DNA of 31,531 nucleotides from JACPFV01 sp052386975 (GTDB taxonomy: Bacteria; Pseudomonadota; Gammaproteobacteria; Nevskiales; Nevskiaceae): contig JBQTJQ010000094.1 in the NCBI GenBank assembly GCA_052386975.1, forward strand, positions 1-31,531, given 5' to 3'. Positions 13,736-24,006 of the stretch are shown one piece after another (position 1 is the stretch's first letter; every line of letters begins with the position of its first letter). The position numbers and the translations under genes were made by a program. The notes beneath the pieces were generated by a model, which was given only the letters and a program-made list of their open reading frames with translations, made no database searches and was not told the DNA's origin.

Positions 13736-14482
13736 ATGAAGTTAGCGCGTCGCGGCGGAGCCCCGCTGACCCGCCACACGCTGGAGTTGTGGCTGCGTTC
13801 GCCACGCGGCCGCAAGCTGCTGGCGCTGGAAGAGCGCGAGCTCAAGCGGGTGATGCCCGACCTGTTCGGCCGCTACTTCCTGCAGGTCGGCAGCTGGGGC
13901 CGCGGTGACGGCCTGCTGGCTTCGAGCGAGATGCTGCACCGGGCCGTGATCGGCACGGTTCCCGGGCCCGGGGCCGGCGCGCTGTCCGAGCCCGAGCGCC
14001 TGCCGGTGCAGGACAAGAGCGTGGATGCCGTGCTGCTGCCGCATGCGCTGGAGTTCGCGCGCTCGCCGTATCCGGTGCTGCGCGAGGTCAACCGCATCCT
14101 CAGCGATCGCGGCCGCCTGGTCGTGCTGGGGTTCTCGCCGTGGAGCTTCTGGGCTTGGCGGCAATGGCTCGGGCTGCGCTACCGCGCGTTCCCGCCCGGC
14201 GCCCGCTTCATCAGCCTGGGCCGGCTCGGCGACTGGCTCGAGCTGCTCGATTTCGAGATCGTGGAGGCGCGGCGCTACGGCGTCGGCTTCCCGTGGACGC
14301 GGCCGTTCTCCGACGAGGCCGGCGGCCTGGCGCGCTGGCTGCGGGGATGGTCCGAGGGCTACCTCGTGGTGGCCAAGAAGCGCGTGATCCCGATGACGCT
14401 GGTCGGGCGCGTGCAGCGCGCGGCGGTGCGCCCGCTGATCGGCGGCGTCACCTTGCCCGGCGCCCACACGCGCAACCCGTGA
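13736..14482 (+). CDS. SAM-dependent methyltransferase-like protein (YafS type)
   Basis: A 248-residue class I methyltransferase-like protein of the family that sits between gloB and rnhA in many gammaproteobacteria (YafS in E. coli). Its target is unknown. Motif I is weak (FLQVGSWGRGDGLLA lacks the full D/E-x-G-x-G), while the central part VDAVLLPHALEFARSPYPVLREVNRILSDRGRLVVLGF is clearly of the Methyltransf_11 type. The C-terminus includes a basic stretch and overlaps rnhA by four bases (GTGA). ATG13736 has GGAG close upstream; ATG13706 would add ten residues and is an alternative. Catalytic activity is uncertain because of motif I. Confidence 0.8.
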   Translation: MKLARRGGAPLTRHTLELWLRSPRGRKLLALEERELKRVMPDLFGRYFLQVGSWGRGDGLLASSEMLHRAVIGTVPGPGAGALSEPERLPVQDKSVDAVLLPHALEFARSPYPVLREVNRILSDRGRLVVLGFSPWSFWAWRQWLGLRYRAFPPGARFISLGRLGDWLELLDFEIVEARRYGVGFPWTRPFSDEAGGLARWLRGWSEGYLVVAKKRVIPMTLVGRVQRAAVRPLIGGVTLPGAHTRNP

Positions 14483-14925
14483 AGCCGGTCGTGATCTACA
14501 CCGACGGCGCCTGCCGCGGCAATCCGGGACCGGGCGGCTGGGGCGCGGTGCTGCGCTACAACGGCAGCGAGCGCCGGCTCCACGGCGGCGAGACGCAGAC
14601 CACCAACAACCGGATGGAGCTGATGGCCGCGATCCAGGCACTCGAGACCCTGAAGGAGCCATGCAAGGTCAAGCTGCACACCGACTCGAGCTACGTGCTG
14701 CAGGGACTCACCGACTGGCTGCCGCGGTGGCGCAAGCGCAACTGGAAGACCGCCGATAAAAAGCCCGTGAAGAACCAGGACCTGTGGCAGCGGCTCGACA
14801 CCGCCGCATCGCGACACCACGTCGAATGGAAATGGGTGAAAGGCCACAGCGGCGACGAAGGCAACGAGCTGGCCGACCAGCTGGCCAACCGGGGCGTGGA
14901 CGAAGTCGGTGGGGCGCGGGCATGA
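14479..14925 (+). CDS. rnhA: Ribonuclease HI
   Basis: A 148-residue endonuclease that cuts RNA in RNA-DNA hybrids, removing R-loops and primers. The metal-binding carboxylates Asp9 (YTDGAC), Glu47 (NRMELMA), Asp69 (HTDSSYV) and Asp133 (NELADQLA) are all present, and His123 lies in the flexible loop KGHSGDEGNE. The basic handle around residues 78-99 (WLPRWRKRNWKTADKKPVK) is complete. It starts with GTG at 14479, overlapping the methyltransferase stop. Its own stop overlaps dnaQ (ATGA), so the three genes are translationally coupled. Confidence 0.97.
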   Translation: MKPVVIYTDGACRGNPGPGGWGAVLRYNGSERRLHGGETQTTNNRMELMAAIQALETLKEPCKVKLHTDSSYVLQGLTDWLPRWRKRNWKTADKKPVKNQDLWQRLDTAASRHHVEWKWVKGHSGDEGNELADQLANRGVDEVGGARA

Positions 14926-15641
14926 GCGAGCGGCAGGTCGTGCTCGACACCGAGACCACCGGCCTCGAGCTGGCGCAGGGCCACCGCGTGATCGAGATCG
15001 GCTGCGTCGAGATCGCCAGCCGGCGCGTGGCGGCGAGCGAGTTCCACCACTACCTCAATCCCGAGCGCGAGATCGACGCCGGCGCGCTGGCGGTGCACGG
15101 CATCACGCGCGAGTTCCTGCTCGAGAAGCCGCGCTTCACCGAGGTCGCCGCCAGCCTGCTCGACTTCCTGCGCGGCGCCGAACTGATCATCCACAACGCC
15201 GAGTTCGACGTCGGCTTCCTGAATGCCGAGCTGGCCCGCGCCGGCATCGCCGAGCGCATCGACACCGCGTGCCGCGTGACCGACACCTGGCAGCTGGCGC
15301 GCAAGCTGCACCCGGGGCAGAAGAACAGCCTCGATGCGCTGTGCAAGCGCTACAGCATCGACAATTCCGGCCGCGACCTGCACGGCGCGCGGCTCGATGC
15401 GCGCCTGCTCGCCGAGGTCTACCTGGCCATGACCGGCGGCCAGGCGACGCTGCTGCTCGAGCGCGCCGAGCCCGCCGGGCCGGCGCGCGGCGCCGGCGTG
15501 GAGCTGGCCGAAGAGGGCGGCGCGCTGGTCGTGGTGAGCGCCAGCGCTGCCGAGCTCAGCGCGCACCGCGAGCGGCTCGCCGCGATCGCGAAGAAGTCGG
15601 GCGACAAGTTCGTCTGGTCGGCGGACCTCGCGCCGGCCTGA
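14922..15641 (+). CDS. dnaQ: DNA polymerase III epsilon subunit (3'-5' proofreading exonuclease)
   Basis: A 239-residue DEDDh exonuclease that proofreads for the replicative polymerase. Exo I has Asp9/Glu11 (VLDTETTGLE), Exo II has Asp96 (HNAEFDVGFL) and Exo III has His154/Asp159 (DLHGARLDARLLAEVY). The segment GGQATLLLE after Exo III corresponds to the clamp-binding motif in E. coli (GGQTSMAF). The C-terminal region binds the alpha subunit. rnhA-dnaQ linkage is conserved, but here both genes point the same way and overlap by four bases. It converges on the aminotransferase gene with a gap of only four bases and no visible terminator. Confidence 0.96.
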   Translation: MSERQVVLDTETTGLELAQGHRVIEIGCVEIASRRVAASEFHHYLNPEREIDAGALAVHGITREFLLEKPRFTEVAASLLDFLRGAELIIHNAEFDVGFLNAELARAGIAERIDTACRVTDTWQLARKLHPGQKNSLDALCKRYSIDNSGRDLHGARLDARLLAEVYLAMTGGQATLLLERAEPAGPARGAGVELAEEGGALVVVSASAAELSAHRERLAAIAKKSGDKFVWSADLAPA

Positions 15642-15645
15642 CCGG

Positions 15646-16767
15646 TCACGGGCGAGGGCCGGCGGGAGCTGGACTTCGTCCCGACGATGTCGGCACGGCG
15701 CGCCTCATCGCCTCGACGATCCGGTCCTGTTCGGCTTCCTCCAGGTAGGCGTGCATCGGCAGCGACAGCACGCGGGTGGCGGCACGCTCGGCGCGCGGCA
15801 CCCGCGCGCCCTCGTCGCGGTACGGCCCCTCGTGGTTCAGCGTGCTCGGGTAGTACACGGCCGTGGTGACGCCGGCGTCCTTGAGCCTCGCGCGCACCCC
15901 GTCGCGATCGTCGACCTCGATCGTGTATTGCGCGTGAATGCTCGCCGCAGGCGGCCGCACCAGCGGCGTCTGCACGACGCCGGCGAGCAGGCGGTCATAG
16001 CGCGCTGCGACCCGCGCACGCCGGTCGAGCTCGGCCGGAAACACCGCGAGCTTGGCCAGCAGCACGGCGCACTGGATCGAGTCGAGGCGGCCGTTGAGGC
16101 CAACGCGCGCGTAGCGGTAAGTGGACGACTGCCCGTGCACGCGGATCTCGCGCAGCGCGCCGGCCAGCGCGTCGTCGTCGGTGAACACCGCGCCGCCGTC
16201 GCCATAGCCGCCGAGCGGCTTGGACGGGTAGAACGACGTGCCGCTCAGGGTGGTCAGGCTGCCGGATTGCTTGCCGCGCCAGGTCGCGCCGAGGCTCTGC
16301 GCCGCGTCCTCGATGACGGGCAGCTTGTGGCGCGCGGCGATGGCGTTGATCGCGTCGAAGTCGGCGCACTGGCCGAACAGGCTGACCGGCAGGATCGCGC
16401 GCGTGCGTTTCGTGATCAGCGCCTCCAGCCCCTTCGGGTCGAGGTTGTAGGTCTGCGGGTCGATGTCGCCGTAGACCGGCGTGGCGCCGACCAGCCTGAT
16501 GACCTCGGCGGTGGCGACGAAGGTAAACGGCGACGTGATGACCTCGTCGCCGGGGCCGACGCCGAGCGCCATCAGGGGCATCAGCAGCGCATCGGTGCCG
16601 CTGGCCACCGCCAGGCAGTGCTTGACGCCGGTCCGCGCGGCCAGGCGCTCCTCGAGCTCGCGCACCTCCGGGCCGAGGATGTACTGGCCGTGCTCGAGCA
16701 CCGCCTTGATGCGCCGGTCGACGTCGTCCTTGATGCGCGCGTATTGCGCGCGCAGGTCAACGAGCAT
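15646..16767 (-). CDS. DegT/DnrJ/EryC1 PLP aminotransferase, probable GnnB type
   Basis: A 373-residue sugar-nucleotide aminotransferase. The PLP lysine is Lys183 in GTSFYPSKPLGGYGDGGAV and the pyridine-binding Asp154 is in VIEDAAQSLGA. The N-terminal MLVDLRAQYARIKDDVDRRI and HGQYILGPEVRELEE are typical of the WbpE/GnnB/WecE class. It overlaps the upstream oxidoreductase by 11 bases, so the two probably act in sequence: 3-oxidation of UDP-GlcNAc, then transamination to the 3-amino sugar. In Acidithiobacillus ferrooxidans GnnA/GnnB do this to supply lipid A with amide-linked acyl chains. The ATG at 16767 has GGAGCG just upstream. The alternative is a role in O-antigen or another surface glycan. 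Confidence 0.85.
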   Translation of the reverse strand: MLVDLRAQYARIKDDVDRRIKAVLEHGQYILGPEVRELEERLAARTGVKHCLAVASGTDALLMPLMALGVGPGDEVITSPFTFVATAEVIRLVGATPVYGDIDPQTYNLDPKGLEALITKRTRAILPVSLFGQCADFDAINAIAARHKLPVIEDAAQSLGATWRGKQSGSLTTLSGTSFYPSKPLGGYGDGGAVFTDDDALAGALREIRVHGQSSTYRYARVGLNGRLDSIQCAVLLAKLAVFPAELDRRARVAARYDRLLAGVVQTPLVRPPAASIHAQYTIEVDDRDGVRARLKDAGVTTAVYYPSTLNHEGPYRDEGARVPRAERAATRVLSLPMHAYLEEAEQDRIVEAMRRAVPTSSGRSPAPAGPRP

Positions 16768-17692
16768 CGGCGCTCCGCGCGTCCGCCAGGCGCGCACCGA
16801 TGGCGAGCGCCAGCTCCAGCGCGCGCCGGCTGTCCAGGCCGCTGGCCGTGCTGATATCGCGGCGCTCGACCGAGCACAAGAAAGCATCGATCTCCGCCTC
16901 GAGCGCATCGCCCGGCAAATGCCGGTGCTCGTGCAGGATGCGCGCGTCGGGGCCCCTGTGGGCCTCGGTCAGCTCCTGCTTCTGCAGGTCGGCGGAAAAG
17001 TAGGCGTCGCGCTGGAACACGCGCAGCTTGCGCTCGACCTTCAGGCTGACCCGGCTGGCCGTGATGTTGGCGGTGCAGCCGCCGGCAAACTGCACCCGCG
17101 CGTTGGCGATGTCGGCCGAGGGTGACAGGACCGGAACGCCGGCAACGTCGAGCTGCGCGATTTCGTGGCCGGCGAGCGCCATGATCAGGTCCAGGTCGTG
17201 GATCATCACGTCCATGACGACGTCCACGTCGGTGCCGCGCGGCTTGAACGGCGCCAGCCGGTGGCACTCGATGAACAAGGGCTGCGCGACACGGGTGAGC
17301 AGTTCGCGCGCCACCGGGTTGAACCGCTCGATGTGGCCGACCTGCAGGACGCAGCCCTGCCGGCGCGCCAGGGCCAGCAGTGCGTCGGCCTGCTCGAGGC
17401 TGACCGCGATGGGCTTTTCGACCAGCACGTGGCGACCCGCCCCGAGGCAGGCCCGCGCGACGTCGAAGTGGTCGGCGGCAGGAACGGCGACGCTGACGGC
17501 GTCGACCTGGTCGATCAGCTCGCGGAAGTCCGCGACCGCCCGGCAGTCGTGGTGCGCGGCGAGTTCGGCGGCGCGCTCTTGCTCGACATCGGCGACGCCG
17601 ACCAGCCTGGCGTGCCGCGACTGCGCGTACTTGGACGCGTGGTAGCAGCCGACGTGCCCGGCCCCGACCACGGCGACCCTGACGCGCGCCAT
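16757..17692 (-). CDS. Gfo/Idh/MocA oxidoreductase, probable GnnA type
   Basis: A 311-residue NAD(P)-dependent oxidoreductase. The Rossmann motif VAVVGAGHVGCYHAS is at the N-terminus, the conserved EKP (Glu92-Lys93-Pro94) is in VLVEKPIAV, and the likely catalytic region is DVMIHDLDLIMAL (Asp161, His165). The stretch VGHIERFNPVARELL ... HRLAPFKPRGTDVDVVMD is characteristic of the short subfamily I associate with GnnA, and differs from WbpB. Expected reaction: oxidation of the 3-OH of UDP-GlcNAc, feeding the overlapping aminotransferase. It lies 13 bases after the ArsR-methyltransferase gene. Function is inferred from family and pairing. Confidence 0.8.
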   Translation of the reverse strand: MARVRVAVVGAGHVGCYHASKYAQSRHARLVGVADVEQERAAELAAHHDCRAVADFRELIDQVDAVSVAVPAADHFDVARACLGAGRHVLVEKPIAVSLEQADALLALARRQGCVLQVGHIERFNPVARELLTRVAQPLFIECHRLAPFKPRGTDVDVVMDVMIHDLDLIMALAGHEIAQLDVAGVPVLSPSADIANARVQFAGGCTANITASRVSLKVERKLRVFQRDAYFSADLQKQELTEAHRGPDARILHEHRHLPGDALEAEIDAFLCSVERRDISTASGLDSRRALELALAIGARLADARSADAR

Positions 17693-17705
17693 CGCCGTTC
17701 CCGCT

Positions 17706-18647
17706 TCAGCCCGACCCGGCGCGCGCGAACGCGGTGACGACCTCGAAGTAGGGCGGCTTCTCTTCGCGCGAGGTCACGCGGCAGCGCTCGACCGCGAGGC
17801 CGGCCTGCTCCAGCAGCTTGCGCAGCGCCGCCGGCGCGATGCCGAGGTTGACGTGGTCGTAGGCCTGCATCGTCGCCTTGTGGGTGTGCGCGCTCAGCGC
17901 AGCGACCACCAGCCGGCCGCCGGGCTTCAGCATCCGCGCCGCTTCCTTGAGCGCGTCCTGCGGCCGTCGCGTGTAGGCCAGGGCGTGCATCAGGAACACG
18001 TGATCAAAGGTCCCGGCGGCTAGCGGCAGCGCGTGCATGTCGCCCTCGACCAGCGTCACGCGCGGCTCGTCCTTCAGGCGCGCGCGGGCCGCGGCGATCA
18101 GCGTCGGGCTGATGTCGACGCCGGTGATCGAGCGGGCCTGGCCGGTCATCAGCTCCGCGAGCACGCCGTCGCCGCAAGCCACGTCGAGCACGTCGCCGAG
18201 ATCGACCAGGCCGATCAGGGCGCGCGCCGTGGCCTCCCAGGTGCGGCCTGGCGAGTACTGTCGCTCCATGCGGCCGGCGACCGATTCGGCCCAGGTCTGG
18301 TTGCGGCGCCGCTCACGGATCACTTCGGCCGCCCGCTCGCGGTCGACCCTGGCCTGCGCGTCGGTGATCTGCGCGCGCAGCAGTTCCCACAGGCTGCCGG
18401 CGACGCCCTTGCGCGCGGCCTCGGTGGCGGAGTAATAGGCTGCCGAGCCGGAGCGGCGCTGGCGCACCAGCGCGGCGCGCTGCAGCCGCGACAGGTGCGT
18501 CGACACGCGACTCTGGGCCAGCCGCGTGATCTGGGTGAGTTCGGCGACGGTCAGCTCGTGGGCCTCGAGCAGCAGCAGCAGGCGCAGGCGGCTGGCGTCT
18601 GCCAGCAGGCGGCAGAGGGCGGTGCCTTGCTCGAGTGAAAGGGACAT
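17706..18647 (-). CDS. ArsR-family regulator fused to a SAM-dependent methyltransferase
   Basis: A 313-residue fusion. Residues 1-95 form an ArsR winged helix (LCRLLADASRLRLLLLLEAHELTVAELTQITRLAQSRVSTHLSRLQRAALV). No metal-binding CxC or His cluster of ArsR/SmtB sensors is seen. Residues about 140-300 form a class I methyltransferase: motif I VLDVACGDGVLAELM, then GVDISPTLIAAA, GDMHALPLAAGTFDHVF and a motif like LKPGGRLVV. Such fusions may sense SAM or SAH rather than metals; the SahR regulators of methionine metabolism are a possible relative, by memory. No methionine-cycle gene is in the window. It is first in a three-gene minus-strand unit with the GnnA/GnnB-like genes. The start ATG18647 has a poor Shine-Dalgarno. 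Confidence 0.85.
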   Translation of the reverse strand: MSLSLEQGTALCRLLADASRLRLLLLLEAHELTVAELTQITRLAQSRVSTHLSRLQRAALVRQRRSGSAAYYSATEAARKGVAGSLWELLRAQITDAQARVDRERAAEVIRERRRNQTWAESVAGRMERQYSPGRTWEATARALIGLVDLGDVLDVACGDGVLAELMTGQARSITGVDISPTLIAAARARLKDEPRVTLVEGDMHALPLAAGTFDHVFLMHALAYTRRPQDALKEAARMLKPGGRLVVAALSAHTHKATMQAYDHVNLGIAPAALRKLLEQAGLAVERCRVTSREEKPPYFEVVTAFARAGSG

Positions 18648-18684
18648 GTCGCTAAGGTATCAACAAAGCGGGGCCCACCAACAG

Positions 18685-18714
18685 AAAGCCCGCCAGGGCG
18701 GCGGGCTTTTTGTT
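18685..18714 (-). terminator. Bidirectional-looking terminator after the histone H1-like gene
   Basis: AAAGCCCGCC (18685-18694) and GGCGGGCTTT (18700-18709) form a perfect 10-bp stem with a 5-base loop. T-runs lie on both strands: TTTTTGTT on plus, TTTCTGTT on minus. As the flanking genes are both on minus, its clear role is to end the basic-protein transcript and separate it from the ArsR-methyltransferase gene. Confidence 0.85.
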
Positions 18715-18724
18715 GCCATTACGG

Positions 18725-19093
18725 TCAGTAGTTGCCGCTCGAGAAGCTGCTGCCGGCGCTCGGCTGGCTGGGCTGCATCATCGGCGCCGGTTCCGGCGGG
18801 GGCGTCGGCGCCGGGGCGGGCATCAGGCTCGCCGGCATCATCGATTTGACCCGGGTGGTCGCCATCGCGGCGCGCGACATCACCTCGGACCTGGCCTTGG
18901 CGACGCGGCGCACGACCTTGCGGCGCGCCGAAGCGGCCTTGCGCTTCACCCGGCTGGCGGCGCGGTGCGCTTTCGCGCGCACCTTCTTCAGCGAGGACTT
19001 GGCGCGGCGGACGGCCCGGCGGGCACGCGAGCTCGCGCGGCGGGTCGACCGCCTGGATTTGGCTTTGCTGCGGGATCTGCGCTTCTTGGCCAT
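18725..19093 (-). CDS. Histone H1-like, Lys/Arg/Ala-rich nucleoid protein
   Basis: A 122-residue very basic protein. Residues 1-85 are almost only Lys, Arg, Ala and Ser (KKRRSRSKAKSRRSTRRAS onward), like the C-terminal tail of eukaryotic H1 and bacterial HC1/AlgP-type proteins, which bind DNA electrostatically. Residues 86-122 change abruptly to a Met/Pro/Ser-rich tail (PAPAPTPPPEPAPMMQPSQ). No folded domain is recognisable. It is monocistronic: a strong promoter at 19148-19177 and a strong terminator at 18685-18714 frame it. The composition is compositionally real on the minus strand, but the opposite strand also has open frames, so a small doubt remains. Role in DNA compaction is inferred. 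Confidence 0.78.
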   Translation of the reverse strand: MAKKRRSRSKAKSRRSTRRASSRARRAVRRAKSSLKKVRAKAHRAASRVKRKAASARRKVVRRVAKARSEVMSRAAMATTRVKSMMPASLMPAPAPTPPPEPAPMMQPSQPSAGSSFSSGNY

Positions 19094-19147
19094 GAAAAGG
19101 ATTCCCCCATGTCAGACGATGCAGAGAGCAAAATTTGACCGCCGGGC

Positions 19148-19177
19148 AGTGTAGGCCCCGCATTTGGGGAGTGTCAA
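19148..19177 (-). promoter_or_regulatory. Sigma-70 promoter of the histone H1-like gene
   Basis: On the minus strand TTGACA (19172-19177) is a perfect -35 box. After 18 bases TACACT (19148-19153) is a good -10. The start would fall near 19141, leaving a leader of about 48 bases to the ATG at 19093. The spacer overlaps the inverted repeat at 19162-19200. Confidence 0.7.
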
Positions 19178-19200
19178 AAGCAACTTTGCGCTCCCCAAAT
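19162..19200. promoter_or_regulatory. Perfect 10-bp inverted repeat, possible operator
   Basis: ATTTGGGGAG (19162-19171) and CTCCCCAAAT (19191-19200) are perfect complements 19 bases apart. The left arm fills part of the spacer of the leftward promoter. The right arm lies just upstream of TATGAT (19211-19216), the best candidate -10 for fadBA. A regulator bound here could control both divergent units. The motif does not resemble the E. coli FadR site. Confidence 0.45.
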
Positions 19201-19291
19201 TGCGGTCGGCTATGATGGCGGCCCTTTCGCGCGCCGCCGCGCCGCGCGGCCCGCGCCGAGATTCTTCTTCAAGTAACGAAGGTAACTACGC

Positions 19292-21439
<2,148 letters not shown>

Positions 21440-21483
21440 GGCGGCATTCCAATGCCGCCGCATGTCGGCAACGGATTGCCGAC
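21440..21483. repeat. REP/BIME-like double hairpin between fadB and fadA
   Basis: Two adjacent near-perfect palindromes: GGCGGCATT (21440-21448)/AATGCCGCC (21451-21459), and GTCGGCAA (21464-21471)/TTGCCGAC (21476-21483) with loop CGGA. Outer TAGG (21437) and CCTA (21482) flanks pair as well. The whole begins inside the fadB stop region and fills most of the fadB-fadA gap. It resembles REP pairs (GTAGGTCGG type) spread in proteobacterial genomes and could stabilise the fadB message or act as a partial terminator. Confidence 0.6.
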
Positions 21484-21501
21484 CTACAACGGAGACGTGA
21501 G

Positions 21502-22662
<1,161 letters not shown>

Positions 22663-22669
22663 CGCGATA

Positions 22670-22684
22670 GCCCGCGTCGCGGGC
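22670..22684 (+). terminator. Short G+C hairpin after fadA
   Basis: GCCCGC (22670-22675) and GCGGGC (22679-22684) with a 3-base loop, eight bases past the fadA stop. There is no T-tract, so it is at best a weak or Rho-assisted terminator or a 3'-end stabiliser before the cyclase gene. Confidence 0.3.
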
Positions 22685-22704
22685 GCGCCAGCGGGGGCAG
22701 GCGC

Positions 22705-24006
22705 ATGGGGGAAGCGGGCGGAGTTTCGCCGTTCGTCGGGATCTTCTACGGCGTCGTGGGCGGAATGACGCTGTACAACGCGCTGATCTACGCGGTCGTG
22801 CGCGATCCGAGCTACCGCGAGTACGTGCTCGCGCTCGCGGCGTTGATGGTCAGCGCCACCGCGCTCGACGGCACCGGCGTGCGCTACCTCTGGAGCGCAT
22901 GGCCGTGGCTCACGGTCTACGTGATCGCGCTGTCGCTGAGCGTCGCGCTCGTGTTCACGTCGCGGTTCCTGCAGCTTCACCTGCGCATGGAGCCACGCAC
23001 GCTGCCGTACCGCGCGATGGCCGTGGTGAAAGCCTCGGGCGGCCTGCTCGCCGCGCTCACGCTGCTGGTGCCGGCCGAGCGGCTGTTCTGGGTCATGCTG
23101 CCGTTCGTGGCGCTCTCCAACGTGGTATCGCCGGCGGCGGTCGGGCTGCTCGCCTGGCAGGGCAGCCGGCCCGCGCGCGTCCTGCTCGTCTCGCTGCTGC
23201 CGCTCGCGCTGGGCGTTGCGATCCAGAGCGCGGCCACCTGGGGCCCGCTCGCAGTCGACGCCTTGACCGGCAACGCTGCCTTCATCGGGCTCGCCGTCGC
23301 CGTGGTCCTGCAGTCGCTCGCCCTCGCCGACAACTTGAACACCGAGCGGCGCGAACGCGCGCGCCTGTCGCGCCTGCGCCGCTTCTTCGCGCCGCAGGTC
23401 GCGCAAGCCATCCTGGCCGAAGGCGCCGAGGCGCAGCTCGCGCCGAAGCGCCGCGAGGTCACGGTCGTGTTCACCGACCTGCGCGGCTTCACGACCTTCG
23501 CCGCGGCCACGGCGCCCGACGAGGTCATGCGAGTGCTGCGCGAGTACCACGAAGTGGTCGGCCGGCTGGTGACGCGCCACGAGGGCACGCTCGAGCACTT
23601 CGCCGGCGACGGCGTGATGATCTTCTTCAACGCGCCGCTCGAGGTCGCCGATCCCGAGCTGCGTGCGGTCCGCATGGCGCTCGACATGCGCGGCGAGTTC
23701 GAGCGGCTGCGCAGCACATGGGCGGCGCGGGGGCACGAGCTCGGTGTCGGCATCGGCATCGACTGCGGCCCGGCTACGGTCGGCCGTGTCGGCACCGACG
23801 AGCGCTGGAACTACGCCGCGATCGGGCCGGTCACGAACCTCGCGGCGCGGCTCTGCGGGCGGGCGGCGCACGGCGAAATCCTGGTTTCGGCTGCGGTGCG
23901 CGCGAAAGTCGGCGAGGCGGTCGTGGCACGCGACCTCGGTGAGCAGGAGATCAAGGGCCTGCCCGGGCCGGTACCCGTGTTCAGCCTCGGGCCGCAGGCC
24001 GCATGA
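22705..24006 (+). CDS. Membrane class III nucleotide cyclase with 7TMR-DISM-like N-terminus
   Basis: A 433-residue protein. Residues 8-210 hold about seven hydrophobic segments and look like the 7TMR-DISM membrane module (GIFYGVVGGMTLYNALIYAVVRDPSYREYVL), without the extracellular domain often found ahead of it. After a basic linker the cyclase domain (about 250-425) has both metal aspartates, Asp258 (VFTDLRGF) and Asp302 (FAGDGVM), and the transition-state pair Asn378/Arg382 (VTNLAARLC). The purine-specifying Lys/Asp of adenylate cyclases are replaced by His298 and Pro375, so ATP or GTP use is open. ATG22705 has only a loose G-rich ribosome site. The stop overlaps the next gene (ATGA). Confidence 0.85.
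   Translation: MGEAGGVSPFVGIFYGVVGGMTLYNALIYAVVRDPSYREYVLALAALMVSATALDGTGVRYLWSAWPWLTVYVIALSLSVALVFTSRFLQLHLRMEPRTLPYRAMAVVKASGGLLAALTLLVPAERLFWVMLPFVALSNVVSPAAVGLLAWQGSRPARVLLVSLLPLALGVAIQSAATWGPLAVDALTGNAAFIGLAVAVVLQSLALADNLNTERRERARLSRLRRFFAPQVAQAILAEGAEAQLAPKRREVTVVFTDLRGFTTFAAATAPDEVMRVLREYHEVVGRLVTRHEGTLEHFAGDGVMIFFNAPLEVADPELRAVRMALDMRGEFERLRSTWAARGHELGVGIGIDCGPATVGRVGTDERWNYAAIGPVTNLAARLCGRAAHGEILVSAAVRAKVGEAVVARDLGEQEIKGLPGPVPVFSLGPQAA

Noticed and set aside
19211..19216. TATGAT as a firm fadB promoter
   Set aside because: The -10 box is good but no -35 with proper spacing was found (TTGCGC at 19 bases is 3 of 6), so it is only mentioned under the inverted repeat.
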